64,000 bases of DNA from Prunus persica. Lineage: Eukaryota; Streptophyta; Magnoliopsida; Rosales; Rosaceae. Location of the stretch: contig NC_034015.1 of assembly GCF_000346465.2 (NCBI RefSeq), forward strand, positions 17,345,510 through 17,409,509, written 5' to 3'. Shown here piece by piece: positions 1 to 13,910 of this stretch (the stretch's first letter is position 1; the number at the start of each line of letters is the position of its first letter). The notes under the pieces were generated by a model. That model was not told the DNA's origin, did not search any database, and saw nothing but the letters and a program-made list of their open reading frames with translations. Made by a program: the position numbers and the translations under genes.

Positions 1-1510
1 GGACCTCATCATTATAACCCTCCTTATAACCCCTCATTCTAGCATCTTTGAGTCAGACGTATACTTCTTCCTCTTATGACAATCTCATCACGTCACTCAT
101 TTGGCTGCGAAACCTGCAAATGTGGGTTAGGTTAGGTGGTCAGGGCAATGAGCACACCACCTTTCTTTCACCCAATTTAAATCCTTATTTAGTTTAAACT
201 ATCGTTTATATGACGAACCTCTTGCAGCAAGAATAAATACACTTTTTCATTAGGTTTGGTTTGGATTGGAGTTTGGAGTAGGTATGTAGCACTTATTTGT
301 ACACATAGAAAAACCAACCATGTTAGTCATTCAACTTTTGGCCACCATGATTGATTATCAATGATGATTTTCACATAAAATGATCTCATGATGGTCTCCG
401 ATTCAAATTTTCCTTGCATGCGTTTTATCCTCAATTCCTACCACGGCATCAATCTGAGCAGGCCAATAAAGCACATATGGTCTACCAATCACAAGATTCT
501 AGGAAGCAAAGCTTTGAATGATGGGATGAATTGTACGACAAGATTACAAATATATAATAAAAAAACTTATGTTGAAGATCGTTCTAAATTGATTACATAA
601 AAATAATAGAAAAATGTTCGATTAAGGATTATATATATACAGTCTTCTTATATTGAGAGTACTCAATGGAAGTTATTTCTTTTTTTCTATATATATACAA
701 GGGATAGTAAGTGAGGAGGAAATCGAACTTAAGAGTTCAGGGAGATTCACTATTATACCAAATTATAGAAGCCCAATTTATTTATTTATTTAAAAATCTA
801 TATGAAATGGACTTTAAAAATACACCCAAAACTCATTTACAACATAACAAAAAGGCTTTTAACTTTTTTAAAATTATAAAATTGTCATTGATTTCTTAAA
901 ACAAACTCAACCTCAAAACGTCATAAAAAAGCTCAAAACACTCAATAGGGTATCAAAGTAAATTAATAATCAAAATTAAATTCAATAGGGCCAGATTTTA
1001 TTTTTTGAATTTTTTTTGGGTTTGTTTATAGATTTTAAATAGTGTAGAGTTTATTTATAATTTTAGTGCTAAAAATAAGTATATAACTAAATATATCTTA
1101 TAATATCAAGCATTGAATTGCACCAACAGTAAAAAAAATCTGGATTTCTCTGTAACATAAACCCAAAAAACTATAGAATGTACTTTACTGCCACCACCAA
1201 ACCAAATCATAGACAGAAAAAAATCTTCTTAATTTTCTTGAAAAATCACAATTAAAACCCCAGTTCCCCTGCATGTTGGAGTCAGAAAATATAAAATTAT
1301 GAACAAAGCTGACGATTTAACCCCGCCTTGCGAACCTCCACAGGTGGGGTGCTTGAAGTATACATATTTCTTGTCCACTAGAGTTTTTGTATTTTCACTA
1401 GAGTTGTTGCTTCATGTATGGATCCAAAACCAAGAGCATATGATTTTTCTGTACTTATATTGTCTTTCTAAATAGAATTTTTCATTCCCAAAAATTTTGT
1501 TCTAGAATTA

Positions 1511-1555
1511 CATATATATATATATATAAATAGAGAGAGAGAGAGAGAGAGAGAG
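1511..1555. repeat. Compound (TA)n/(GA)n microsatellite
   Basis: About nine TA units are followed, after a short spacer, by about twelve GA units. It is a simple-sequence tract in intergenic DNA. Confidence 0.9.
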
Positions 1556-1834
1556 CTAAAATTTTCATTTATGATCAAGATAACTAGTCTAGAACTTGCA
1601 GCTATATTCTTTAAATATATACGAATTATTTAAGAATTATTTCCATATTCCAATTACGTGTTTCTTCCGTTTTTATTTTTTTCCCAAATATTTAAAGAAT
1701 ATATCTGCACGGCTATACTTCTAAAATATTCTATTTATATATTTAACCTCCTAACAAATCCAATTGATGATTGAGAGTATAAGTCTTTAACCAATATTTA
1801 ACTTTCAATTCTTAAAATTCTTAATTTTAAATCT

Positions 1835-1960
1835 GACTAGAGGTATAACTTAGTTAAAAATGACTTTGACTTGCAGACTAGGGGTCTCATATTCGAATCC
1901 CCATACACTGTAGTTGTGTTAAAAAAATCCTCCTCTCCTATAAAATAAAGAGTGTTACAT
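1835..1960 (+). mobile_element. SINE-like fragment with tRNA-type box A/box B
   Basis: A box-A-like stretch (TAACTTAGTT, near 1846) is followed about 45 bp later by a good box B-like core (TTCGAATCCCC, near 1892). This is the layout of a tRNA-derived SINE promoter. The rest does not fold as a tRNA. A related arrangement occurs at 12.14-12.29 kb. No target-site duplication was confirmed, so this is tentative. Confidence 0.35.
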
Positions 1961-3948
1961 TTTATTACGTGCTAACCCATTTGGTATAAATTAGTTCACT
2001 ACAGCTCAATAAAAATTGGCCCACGTCACCTCACCAACTCAACTATGAAGAGAAAACTAGTTAATCATTCACATGTAATAGATCGAAACAAAATATAGAC
2101 CGCCCCTTAAATTTGTTGATTCCCTCTTTCAATACAATGAAGTTTAAACATGTTTTTGTAGTAGTGATCTTGAACTTTTAATGTCTCTTTCGTTGCGGTT
2201 CATCGTTTTAAATTTGTCACTTTCTATGATTTAAGGATGGATATTAGCTTCGATGCGCTTTTTGTTAAAGGAAAAAACAAATTACAAAAATTGAAAGAGA
2301 TTCCTTAAAAGCTATTACAAATTAATTGGGATAACATTGCTTGTAGGACAATGCACCAACAAAAATGAAAGGCATGTTCTAGCCTAAGAGAAAGGACCAC
2401 TTATGAGATGGTGGGTTTATAGCTTGAATGAATACAAACAAATTGGGTAGGGGCATTGACACTATCGTTTTTAGGTACGCACCAACAAGGGCTCTATCAA
2501 ATGATGTCAATTTGCCATTGGGCTTCCTTGCCTTTTGGGCACGTAATTGTCAATGTTTCTGACCAGCCAGCCAGAAAATATAAGACACCAAAATTATAAA
2601 TGGAAAGGTTGTTGGTCACCTTTTCTTATTTTATTTTCCAATTGAGCACTTAGGTTTCTTAAACAGAAATTGATTAGGCCATAATATTTTGGCCATGTTA
2701 CTCCAATCATTCATTTTCCAATGGGTCACATCCTTGGGTAAATGGGGTAAAATGCAAAAGTTGACAACCAAGTACCAACAATCACCTCTTTTCATATTCC
2801 TTTGTTTATATTATTTTTATTTTTGACTTCTACCCCTTTGTCCCCAGTATTCAATTATACAGACAGACAGTACAGAGATTCGTCCATCTATATTGTATTA
2901 TATATGTAAAGCTGGAGTTTTAAACACCCAAAAAGAAGAGATTACGAAGCTTTTTTTCTTGTGAATCTCTTTGAATATGGAAGCCAAATTGATTTTCTTT
3001 TTGTTCAATTGTAGTGTGAACTGATTGGAAAGCAATACAATAACAAAAAAGTGTCACATGACAAGTTAACGTGTTGTTATTAACCGTATCACGATTCATA
3101 TATAGTTAGAATAATTTATAATTAATTAATTACAACTTATCTTATTTTTCGCCCACCGAAATTTAGAGAAAACACAATTAACAGTATTCAGATTTTTGTT
3201 TTGGTAATGTGTTACATGCATATATATGATCAAACACTTGACATTGACAGGGACAATGAGTAGTAGGTCAATGGAAGCTAGGTATGTGCCAATTGCAACC
3301 TCCTCCCTCCACAAAATTAAAAGATAGAATAAAGAAAGTAAATTGGGTCACATTCACAGCACTTAAAAAGGGTACAAACTTTCTGTACCATTGCACAGAA
3401 GTTTATACTCCAAAAGGCAAAAGGTATAGAATTTTTAAAAAAATAAAAATAATTCTGATATTGTTGTTGTCACACACAGCCTGTACATTTGTGCCAGCCA
3501 AACTTTTGTACCTTATTTTAAACCTAGACATTTAATTTTTGGTTCACCTATATATTAAAAAATACAATGCTAATGTTATAGTACAAATTTTCAGGTATTT
3601 TTTAAAATATAGTGGGCAGCACCCAACTTGTATTTTAATGGAAATTTTGTCCCAAACCATTGAGAATGAATTGCTTAGCTACTGTTTTAAGTGACCTACT
3701 TCTCACTCTAGGCCTTTGTGGTGGGCATGTCTTTATCCTTTTTAATATTGCCTAATTTTAGCCCACCATGTCACATGCTTACCATTGCGCTATCAATAAA
3801 ATATACTATACACATGTGTAAGGCAAGCCTGTGGTTTTGTCATTGCCTTCCCAAGGTTAACAATGGAACTCAACATCCAAGGTTTAAAATATTCAATTAA
3901 GCTAGTTTAATTATATTTGATAGACGGATTTGTTTATTTTAAAGTCCC

Positions 3949-5377
3949 GTTTGGTTTGTGAAAAATGAGGTTTGAAGATGAGAAATTAATTAATGTCCTT
4001 AGTTTGATAAGTTTAGGCATGAAAAATTGTTGCATGATCAGTGTGCTTTCCTCCTTATGAGAAAATTTGGAAAAATGAGCAACATTAAAAGTGCCGGGCA
4101 TCCAATTTATGCTCATACGCATCATTTTTTGTTGTTAGAGAGTAGTTTTAGCCCTTTTATACGCGGTCTCAAAACATATCCATAAAATTTGACATGTTTC
4201 TAAGCAAAACACATGTCATTAGAGAAAGTCCCAAACCAATTCTAAAGTTGCCGGCGTACGCTTCTAGGATACACATGTTGTGCATAAGCATCGATAACAA
4301 CCCGTGAACCAAAGAATCGAAGGTGCCTGCTAAATATTATATATATGCGTTCGGATGAAGAACAGATAAGACACAATTAGCACAAAATAATATGTTTTAT
4401 CGGACAAAATTCTGATGATTTGTAACTTCATAATGCAGCGAGGAAGCAAAGTCCAAGAACAGTCAGCCCATGATCAAAGGTTTTTCCTATTTGTCGTCCC
4501 CACCACATTCCCCTTCATTATGTCCCCACGATTTTGTCTAATTGGATTGCCAGGCAATCAGTACCCACCGAATGAAACTTTCTCCATATAATTATATATT
4601 GACGATGAAAACTTTTAAATGTAGGAGCTGTAGTTTCTGTTTTTGCTTTTGGCTAACTGATAATCGCTTCCTACCAATCTTTCTTTTGACTAGACGCTTG
4701 GGCAAATAAAACACTCATTCAAATACTTTTACGTTGAACCCATTGGGTATATAATTCTCCCTTGACTATGTCGACGTGTCAAGTTTATTGTAGGAAAGTA
4801 CCATCCTACCATACCCTCACATCATTTTTTGATACAAATAATATTGGGAGAGGTTTCGAACACACCGTACATCTTAACCACTTAAGTTAGAAACCCCTTA
4901 ATTACCACCCTCACATCACTAAAAATCAACATTGGTTAGGAAAAATGTAAACATTACACATCTTGTAAGACCATTTGAGTCCCGTTTTAGGATCAAGTTC
5001 ATTATCAAATCTTAGACTTTAAGTATGAAATTCCCGGTGGTCATAGTTCAATATTCAAGGATGAATTTAATGCTCATAGCTCTTATGTATTGGGCTTGGA
5101 GCTAGGTCGTAGTACAATTTTCGAGTCATGTTTTGGTTGGTTTCGAGTCCCAAATTACCGGTCTTAGGTTATTGGTTATAAATTGGATCAAAGTTATAGA
5201 TTTAAAGTTGAAATTCAAGTTCAATTATTGCGTACATAAAGTAGAGCACAAATCTTTAAATTATAAGAAAATTGCAAGAATGAAATTGATATTCCTTATC
5301 TCTAAGTTGAGAATGCTCATTCCATGTTTGGAGATATTAGAGTGAGCATTTCAAACCACATTTGGTGAACCAAACAA
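3949..5377. repeat. Inverted MITE-like ends enclosing about 1.4 kb
   Basis: The sequence at 3949-3976 starts GTTTGGTT and ends GGTTTGAA. An inverted counterpart lies at 5351-5377 (reverse complement GTTTGGTT...GGTTTGAA), matching at roughly three quarters of positions. This could be one element with short terminal inverted repeats or two independent MITE copies in opposite orientation. The 5.25-5.38 kb part resembles common plant MITE ends. No target duplication was seen. Confidence 0.3.
4841..4900 (-). mobile_element. SINE-like fragment, reverse orientation
   Basis: On the minus strand a box-A-like stretch (TAACTTAAGTGGTTAAGATG) is followed by a box-B-like GTTCGAAACC. This again looks like a tRNA-derived SINE head. 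It is short and without clear ends. Confidence 0.35.
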
Positions 5378-6550
5378 TAAAATTAACATTCTATTAAATA
5401 GTTTTTTATTTGAGATATGTGAGTTAAGTCAGTTGATGCTATATGTGTTTTTTTTTTTTAATTACTCATATTCGATCTCTCCTCCAATAAATAGATTAGA
5501 GTAATATCAAATAAGTTGCAATATCGCATTGATAGGGAAAAAAAAAATCCTAAATTATGAGTGGTGGTGGAGTTAACGTGGATTAGTTTAAGGGTACAAA
5601 TACCATTTCCCATATTTTTCTTTTTGCTTTTGAAAACATTATTGTGTTGAGGTGATGAAGTTAACGTGGATTTGAGGGACACAGAGAGAGCTATCAGCGG
5701 GGGTGTTGTGCTGGAAAAGCTAAAGTTTACACGTGGCATTAAGGTCATGTGGAGTTCGTCACCGTCGTACAACATTGGGTCCACATGGCAGTTGCCAGAG
5801 AGTGGATGTTGAGCTAGAATATGCGGTCTTCCTGTTTATCGTTGAGCCTTTAAATGACGCTTTTAGCCTTTTCTCCTTCTCAATGACCTTGTCGGTTGAT
5901 CTTCATTATTATGCCCTGCCCTCCCCAGCTGTCACCTTGTTTTCATCGATATATTTTTTTCCCAACAATTATTTACCCATTTTAGGATAATATATTATAC
6001 AAAAGCTTATATACAGAATTAATTTAGAGAAAAAAAATTCAAAACTAATAATTTGTTATTTTTAAATTGTATTTTAACATTTTAAGATTTTATAAAAACT
6101 AATTAGAAAATAACAAATAACTAATTTTGAATTTTTCACTCCTTATGAGCTTTACTTAATGCATTTAGATGTTTTTGTTTTCGGTCTGATTTAACTACAA
6201 TTTACCGTTATATATAGAGATATAGATATAGGTTACCGAAAACAATCTATTCCAAAAAAAAATATAATAATAAATTTGGCGCAAGTTTTACTCTAAAAGT
6301 ACCCGCCACCTGGCGAACAGCGGCGTACCCTCCGGACAGCGTGGTAAAATCGAAAGCGAAGTAGGGGTAAATGTGTCTTTGTATCAACACCACTAAATCC
6401 CAGCTCGTCTGGCGTGGCGTGTGCGCTCAAGGGCAAAGAGAGAGAGAGAGACTTTGGCTTTGGTGCAAACAATGCACGGACAAACAACACCGAAGCAGTG
6501 AGAGGTTTTTTAGGATAAAAAATTGGGATGAAGAGAGAGAGGAGAGAGAG

Positions 6551-7496
6551 AAAGAGATAGACTGATATAGTGTGAGTGAGTGGGAGTTTTCATCAGAGAC
6601 CTCTCTCTTTGTCTCTGCTCAGATCTTCCAAAATCCACACACAGGTTGAGGAGAAAGAGGAAGAGGAGGAAGAAGAAGAAACTCGTTCCGCAAAGCAATG
6701 CCTGCAATGCCCAAAATCCGATGCTTCAATTTTGACGTTTCTTTCAGTTTCATGCAATAAATACAGCAAAAAAGGAAAAGAAAGAAAAAGAAAAAGAAAA
6801 AGCCGAGCCAAGCCCAAAAGTTGCTCAAAATTACAGCACCTGTTGCAGAGAAGGTGAAGCGCTCTCATAGCCTCATACTCTCTTGCATTTTTTATTCTCT
6901 CTCATATTTGCATTCTCAGATTCTGTACCTTTTAGTTTGCAGGAGCCTTTTCTTTTTCTTTTTCTATTTTCGGCAAAAAAACACAGCGGCTTCTTCTTCA
7001 AGACGACGGCGAAGAACTGTGAGCTGACGGCGATATATTTGTTTTTTTTTTCTCAGTATTTTTGAGTTTGTTTCTTCGGGTCAAAGAGATAAAGCAAACA
7101 ATCTATTTTTTGTTTTGATTTTATACCTATTTTTTCGCTTTTGTTTATTTTGTTGGCGTTGAAAAGCAAGTCAAGAAGCGTAAAGGTTAAAATTGGAGAT
7201 TTCGTTATCTGATATTTTGCGTCTTTTGGATGCAGTTGAAATGCACTCTCAATTGTTCTAAAGCTCCGAAACCTGAAGATCTCCAATGGAAATGCGTTTT
7301 CGTTTCTGAAAACCCAGTAATTTTCACTGAGATTTCAATTTTCAGAGTAATTGCTTGCTTTAGAATCTCAAATTTGGTTCATATCTCGTTGATTAAAGTC
7401 AAACCGAAGTGATTATGGTGAAATGCAATCTGTAGCTGTGAGCCTGTGAGGTGTTAGTTTACACAAGTCGAGTTTGGTCCATTTTGAGAGGAAAAA
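6551..7496 (+). promoter_or_regulatory. Promoter/5' leader region of MCA, GA-rich, with uORFs
   Basis: A GA/CT-rich tract at about 6430-6700, typical of plant core promoters and leaders, precedes the MCA start codon. Short upstream ORFs lie at 7241-7261, 7286-7309, 7415-7435 and 7423-7449; the last two overlap and end within 65 bp of the main ATG. A leader intron ending at the AG near 7235 is possible but not proven. Transcript boundaries cannot be read from sequence alone. Confidence 0.45.
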
Positions 7497-10400
7497 ATGG
7501 CGTCGTCGTGGGACCACTTCGGAGAGATTGCAAATGTGGCTCAGTTGACCGGCCTCGACGCCGTGAGGCTGATCGGAATGATTGTGAAGGCGGCGAGCAC
7601 GGCGCGAATGCACAAGAAAAATTGCAGGCAATTTGCGCTGCATCTGAAGCTGATCGGGAACTTATTGGAGCAGCTCAAGATCTCGGAGCTTAAGCGGTAC
7701 CCGGAGACGCGCGAGCCTCTTGAGCAGCTCGAGGAAGCTCTAAGAAGGTCATACATTTTGGTCAATAGCTGCCAAGACCGGAGCTATCTGTATTTGCTTG
7801 CAATGGGATGGAACATTGTGTATCAGTTCAGGAAGGCTCAGAATGAAATTGATAGATACTTGAAGCTTGTGCCTCTGATTACTCTGGTGGACAATGCTCG
7901 AGTCAGGGTACTGAATTTTTCTTTTTATTCTTTGTTCTTTGGTTTTGTTTTTCATGTTATTGTTGTTTTTGTTTTACTCATTTGCTTTGCGGACAAATTT
8001 ATGAGTTTGGGTTGCAAGGAATTTGTGATCTTCATTGAAATTGGACCTTTTAGTTAGATTTTCCTTCTTTCGGTGATTATGCGCTATCCACCTGTTCATC
8101 AAAAGTGCTTTCGGGTGCTAGTTGAAGATTGAACTCCTGAATTTTGCTTTACTCCGTTGTTGGATGTCTAATTTACTCAATAGGTATGCTATCTAATGTT
8201 GAAGTGATAAAGATCGCTTACTTTGAGTAGCTGGGATGTCTAGTCTAGTCGGTGCTTTAGTCAGAGCGTTAGATGTTTAAGTGGCATAGATGGCTTATTT
8301 TACTCGCTATGACTTTTGTTTTCCAAGGATGTATAAACTGACATGGATTGGGCACTGAACCTCGACTGGCAGTTTCTGACATATTGGATCACCAAATCAT
8401 GCTTTAAATAAATTCTAAGAATTTGTCATTTTTGTTTGTAATTACGAATTACAGTTAGCACTATATCTCTTCATCAACAAGCATATGCTTCTCCATTTAC
8501 CTTTTCTTTGTCTCCAGATCACAATCTATTATCTACATTATGCCCCACATGTAGAATTAGACTAAATTATTTACTTAAGATTGCTAAATTTGAGCTGTTC
8601 CTGCTATTCTATAACCGTTTAACCTGATTTAAGTTCATTCGTTCTTCTCGCAACTACAGGAGAGACTGGAAGACATTGAAAAGGATCAACGTGAGTACAC
8701 ATTGGATGAAGAGGACAGAAAGGTACAGGATGTGATCCTTAAACCGGACCCCTCGAAAAATGACACTGTAGTGCTGAAGAAAACACTTTCTTGCTCTTAT
8801 CCAAACTTGGGTTTTAATGAGGCGCTGCAAAAGGAAAATGAAAAGCTTCAACTTGAACTACAACGGTCCCAATCCATTTATGATGTGAGTCAATGTGAAG
8901 TAATTCAGCGTTTGCTAGAAGTGACAGAAACTGTCGCTTCAAAGTCTTCCCCCGAAAAAAATAATAAGAAAATAGAGCGGAATTATTCAGATGCCAATAG
9001 TGAGAAAGAACCTTCATCTAATGAAAGCTATCAGAAAAGTGAATCTCGCAAAATGTCAAGGTTAGTTTTCTGTTTATTTTAGTACATTTGTCATTTATGT
9101 TTAGTCTAAATAGTGCAGTTAAAATATTACTGTTGCATTTGGTGAATGTAATAATTGGTGATGTACATTTGCTAATTTCAGTCTTGGCACTTCTCAACAT
9201 TGAATGATCTCCCCCAATCAGAATTTTCTGATGAGAGGAGCTATATATGTTATGCAAGGGATTCAGATTTCCCTATCTATTTATGCACTCACATCACTGA
9301 ACTTTTGGGGTCTTTGAAAATATGATTTTGCATTTATCTGTGTAGAAACACATCTTCAGTTTCTTCTGGACATGATTTGCTGTCAACTAGAGGTTCACAT
9401 CGCCATGAAGAATGGAATACTGATCTACTTGGATGTTGCTCAGAACCATCTCTGTGTAAGTTTCTTTATTCTTTTTGTGTAATGGTGACTTAATGCATAA
9501 TCAACAAGTTTTATTGCATTAGCATTACTTTAATTTTTCCCTTATGTTCCCTGTGCATCTCAAATTAAGTTCTGGGGATATGTATAGTATTAATTTCATA
9601 TAAATGCTTTAGAATATTATCAGGGTTGGGTGGTCAATCAAGAGCATCATTAGACACTAAGCACTAAAATTGACAAAATTGTCCTAGATCAAATGTTTAA
9701 AGGGAAAACTGTTCTGTATATGCTAAAGTTTTGCACACTTTTTCCTTTGCAGGTATAAAGACATTCTTCTATCCTTGTGGGACGTTTTCTAAAATTGCTT
9801 CTGTGGCAACTAATAGGCATATGTGTAAGTTTTATCTGGATTATCTGCACTACATGTTAAACTGTTAATGTACTGCAAAATCTTAGGAATGGGTAAACAA
9901 TGTATATCCAGCTAACACCCTTGCTCACATGCAGCCCCAATTTGCATGTGGTCTGGTAGAGAGAAAACATAGGTGTCCAGCCCCATTCTGCATTGCAGTG
10001 AGTTAGAAAGTATCCGGGGAATGGGGAATGAGATGCTTTGAACCCAAAACCTCTTAGAACCAAAGCTCTAATATCGTTTAGAGTACCAACTTGGCCAACA
10101 CATTAAGGAGAAAATGTGCCTACAATCTATATCAAGGTAACCATGACGGGGTTGCGTACTGGAAAGATTTGGAGCCTATTTAAATAAGCTATATCTGAAT
10201 GCTTCTTTTGCATTTTGTTCAAGTCTTGTACTTTCACATTATAGAGTTTAAGATAAATTAAGTAACTGGTGGCCTTAGCCTTTGGTACCACCAGTACATT
10301 TTTCATAGAATCTCTGACATTACTTTGTTGAAAATGGGGTGATCAAATTGTGATCTGGTCTTTACTATGCCATTGCGATCTTTGGTATCATAAATCCCTG

Positions 10401-11525
10401 CTAAAATGACGTCTAGACCCTGAATAAATGCTGAATGTGCGTTGATGTTGAATTTGTAGTATAGTCTGGATTGTAGTGATGCCTGATTTGTGTGCTATTA
10501 GTTTGCATAGGATGCAGAAAACCAGATGATTTTTGAAAATCCCTATTCAAAATATTGCATAGTAGTTTTAACGGAATCTCATTTTTCTTTTGATACTGAG
10601 TACTGTCATTAATGCGAGTGAATGTCTAAACCCATCCTTTGGATCCAAGGTTTACGTGATTCTCTTGTGCTACTGAGTTGTGATGGCGTTATAGTTGTGA
10701 CGGGGCCATAATTTTGAATTTGCCATGATTTGATTTAGAGAAAATATTTTATGGCTTGTCGAGTACATATGTAGAAACCAACTATTTTTCCTGTAATTTA
10801 GCTGTGCTCTATGTTTCACATTATTTCCACACTTACTGTTAAACAAAGTTGCAACACTGCAATATTGATTTTCTTTTTGGCCGTTGGGATATTGACATTC
10901 TGCACATGGCTTTCGTATACTGTTGGAAACTCATACAGAAATTCTTTTCTATGATTATCAGCTTCAGCAGAAGCATGTAATGAATTGATGGCTTATTCGT
11001 TAGTATTGTCTTGCTGTTGCTATACATGCTGCATTCGAAGGAAACTTCGCAAGACGTTGAATATCTCGGTAATTCCTTTCCCAGTTTCCACACTGAAATT
11101 ACAAAACCACTGTAATTCATCTTCGCCGCTGCATATCATGACATGTATTTTGTGACATGACAAGAACCCACTCTAATCATTCTCCTCTGTTCTGCTCTGC
11201 TTTTTCTTATTTCTCTTTTTGGCAGGGAGGCTTCATTGATGACTTCCTTTCACATTTTATGTGTTGCTGCTGCGCCCTTGTTCAAGAATGGCGAGAAGTT
11301 GAACTACGCGGGATTCCTTATGGTAAGTGCTTCCATGCTTGAGGCTTTGTATCTTTGCTCAAACGTAATCGGTATCTTGTATATAAAACACAATATTATG
11401 ATCTCTAATCTCATCCCGTTCACTGCTTCTAAACCAAATATGCAAAGTGTTTGATATAAAACCAACTTGCAGGTGCTGAAAAGACAAAAATAAGCCCGCC
11501 ACCCTCACAGTACATGGAAACCTAA
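7497..11525 (+). CDS. MCA1: MCA1/MCA2-type mechanosensitive calcium-channel protein
   Basis: This gene matches plant MID1-COMPLEMENTING ACTIVITY proteins, plasma-membrane proteins that mediate Ca2+ influx on mechanical stimulation. Seven exons join in frame: 7497-7907, 8660-9060, 9346-9455, 9753-9824, 10962-11068, 11226-11322 and 11473-11525, giving 416 aa (Arabidopsis MCA1 is about 421). The N-terminal MCA functional/EF-hand-like region has the family signatures LTGLDAVRLIGMIVKAA and LEQLKISELKRYPETREPLE. A coiled-coil segment (EALQKENEKLQLELQRSQ) follows. The C-terminal PLAC8 region (about residues 296-402) is Cys-rich, with SCCCYTCC and HFMCCCCALVQEWREVE. The protein ends in the conserved KISPPPSQYMET. 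All introns are GT-AG. It is the nearest gene to SKP1 copy A, 2.5 kb downstream. Whether it is MCA1 or MCA2 cannot be decided from one copy; linkage to FD and LARP1 favours MCA1. Confidence 0.95.
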
Positions 11526-12142
11526 CTGATAATGGAATTTTGAGATTCATCCACTTTGAACGCCATATGTAGAGGTAATGGCTAGTTGCCATTGTTACAG
11601 GAAAACTTATTTTGGGGGAGTTTATGTCTCACTAATTTTCCCATATGTAAATTAGCGCTTTTTATATTTTTTTATTTTATTCAGCACATTGTGTATCATA
11701 GACTTGCTTTTCTTTTTCGAAAAATAGTATAGAAGTGCTTGATTTTACCAATTTGTTTTATATGATTGTTTTTCCTTCTTTTCTTTTGCTTTTGTGACTT
11801 TGCTTTTTCTACATTTAACCAATAGGATTGATAGATCCACATTTGTGGGTTGCTTAAAGGAGGTTTGGTGTTGGTCATAAAATTATCACAAAATCTCCTC
11901 TTTTAAGTATTACCTGAATATTATGCATGCATTTGCAACCAGATACATATAAAACGATCACAGCGTCTTTATTTTGCAGTCAGTAGGGCCCGGCCATGTG
12001 TTAGAGAGAGCAATTCCCCCAATCTCATTTTCATTGGTAAATAAGTTGGGAATTCTGTTTAATCAATTATCCTTATCAATTCTAGCAATCAAATATAAAC
12101 TTAATAGTGGTTGTTGCTAATTACCAACAAAATAAAATAAAT

Positions 12143-12290
12143 ACCGACGAGTTTAGCAGAATGGAAAAAGCATTGACTAGAAGATTAGTGGTCTCATGTT
12201 CGAATTTCTATGATATTACAGTAGTGTGTGTGAGAAACCCCTCTTCTCATCAGTTTAGACTATTGTTTGTATTAAAAAAATAAAAATAAA
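12143..12290 (+). mobile_element. SINE-like fragment with tRNA-type boxes
   Basis: A box-A-like TTAGCAGAATGG (near 12152) is followed by a box-B-like GTTCGAATTTC (near 12199), then a pyrimidine-rich stretch and an A-rich tail near 12.28 kb. The spacing is like that of the fragment at 1.84 kb. There are no confirmed target duplications. Confidence 0.35.
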
Positions 12291-13879
12291 TAGGATTCAC
12301 ATAATTTCTTTTAGTATAAAAATTGTATTGTATCACATTTTCTTTATATTATCATTAGCCAAAGAGATTCGAACGTAGAATTTTAGAATTTCTTCCCCAA
12401 TTGAAGGGAAAATTTACGATTTCTCTCACCGTTGAGAAGAGAAATACAACTTAAACTAAATCAATTGACTCGTTCTTACCAACAGAACTTTAGTTCAAGG
12501 TTTTTTTTTTTTTTTTTTTTGATAGGAACTTTAGTTCAAGGTTAACCCGTAAAGTTACCCATAACTTCTTACTTGGCCCAATCCACATTTCTGAAGTTTC
12601 TTTTTGGTACGCACTTTTTTGAAGTTGTGGATTTCTGTCTCACTACTTTTGTTTTGAAGGTTCTAAAGGAAGGGATTAAGAATAATAACCTATTGCGTTA
12701 TAGGTGTCGATGGCCTAATTACTTTTCCGCCAGAAAGCTACCAAGGTCAATCATTGCGCAAAAAGTAATTTTATAGCACAAATCAAAATAATTGAGTTGA
12801 ATTTTACACCGCAAGAATACCTTTTCCCCATTTTATGCATGCCATACTTGCATTAGGCGTGCCAAATCTTTTTGGTTTAATATATCGCTACATTTTATAT
12901 TAAAAAACAGTATACCTTTACCAATTTTGACAATTATAACTATAAATCTTAAAATTAAGATAATAATTCTGGTTCATGGTGGTGAATACTTAGATATGAA
13001 TGTGTGACAAACAGATTAGTTAAAGTTTACTTTGAGTTTATGTTATTTTGTATTCCATGTTTGTACTTATATTGCAAAGTTTTTAACCAAGATTATGCTT
13101 TTGTTAATGATATTCACGTTTCGATTGTGAATACATGTTTTTTACTATTCATTGTATATTTTGTTAAATTTCAATATTAATATTGTCTCCAACTTAACCA
13201 TCTACATAGTCCGGCGAAGTTTTATCACAAAAGACCTTGGTAATATTAGTAATGGAACAATTCATTATATGTTATATTTTATTTAGTCAAGTTTCCGATG
13301 CTCGACTTATATTCTTCCACATGCCTCCTCATGTAGGACCATCATACGTGGAGCCAAATCCACATCTGAGTCAAACATTGAAGCCCAATACGTGAACACT
13401 GCATATTGATAAGGGTAAACATTCAAGTCTAACATGTGAACATTGCATATTAGATAACAGGCAAGGGTAAAGACATAGTTAATCAACTCACTCTGATACA
13501 AAATGTGTTAACCTTAATTAAATTAGGAAATAAATCTAAATTACAATAAGAAATAAATATCAATTACAATAGGACTAAAAAAACAAGTAATGAAACAAAA
13601 TCATAACTAAATAAGGAATCACCAACACATTTATTTAATAAAGTATCTTAATAAATAAAAAAAGTTACGGTCAATTTATTTTATTCTATTCGTTTTTTTG
13701 TAATAATAATATTGACTTGCAAAAATAAATCAATATGTGCGACCGACCGCGGGAGATTGGAAATTACCTTTCCGATTTGGATACGCACGCCTCTCCGATT
13801 CATATTGGAATGGGTTTCCCAACCAAAAAAAAAAAGTGAAAAAGGGACAGGCTTCAACGAATAATCAGTAGAGCTCAGT

Positions 13880-13910
13880 CCACGTGTCCAAACCCTCCTC
13901 TATAAATGAA
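13880..13910 (+). promoter_or_regulatory. SKP1-A core promoter: G-box and TATA box
   Basis: CCACGTGTCC at about 13880-13889 is a G-box/ABRE-type element. TATAAATGA at about 13901 is a good TATA box, 180 bp before the SKP1 ATG. A start of transcription near 13.93 kb is inferred. I could not find this core in duplicate copy B. Confidence 0.6.

Larger units (their letters stand above)
1..6550. other. Intergenic, AT-rich, no supported gene
   Basis: I see no supported gene here. All open frames are short, lack family resemblance and sit in AT-rich sequence. The stretch holds a TA/GA microsatellite near 1.5 kb, two tRNA-like SINE-like fragments (about 1.84 and 4.84 kb) and a pair of inverted MITE-like ends (3.95 and 5.35 kb). 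The last few hundred bases become GA-rich and lead into the MCA leader. Confidence 0.6.

Noticed and set aside
6576..6868. Overlapping ORFs of Glu/Lys or Ser/Phe composition in the MCA leader
   Set aside because: They arise from GA-rich simple sequence and have no similarity to proteins.
10000..10110. Sequence resembling an LTR primer region within MCA intron 4 (AACCCAAAACCTC...)
   Set aside because: Lacks the TGGTATCAGAGC primer-binding core and any LTR end; chance similarity is more likely.
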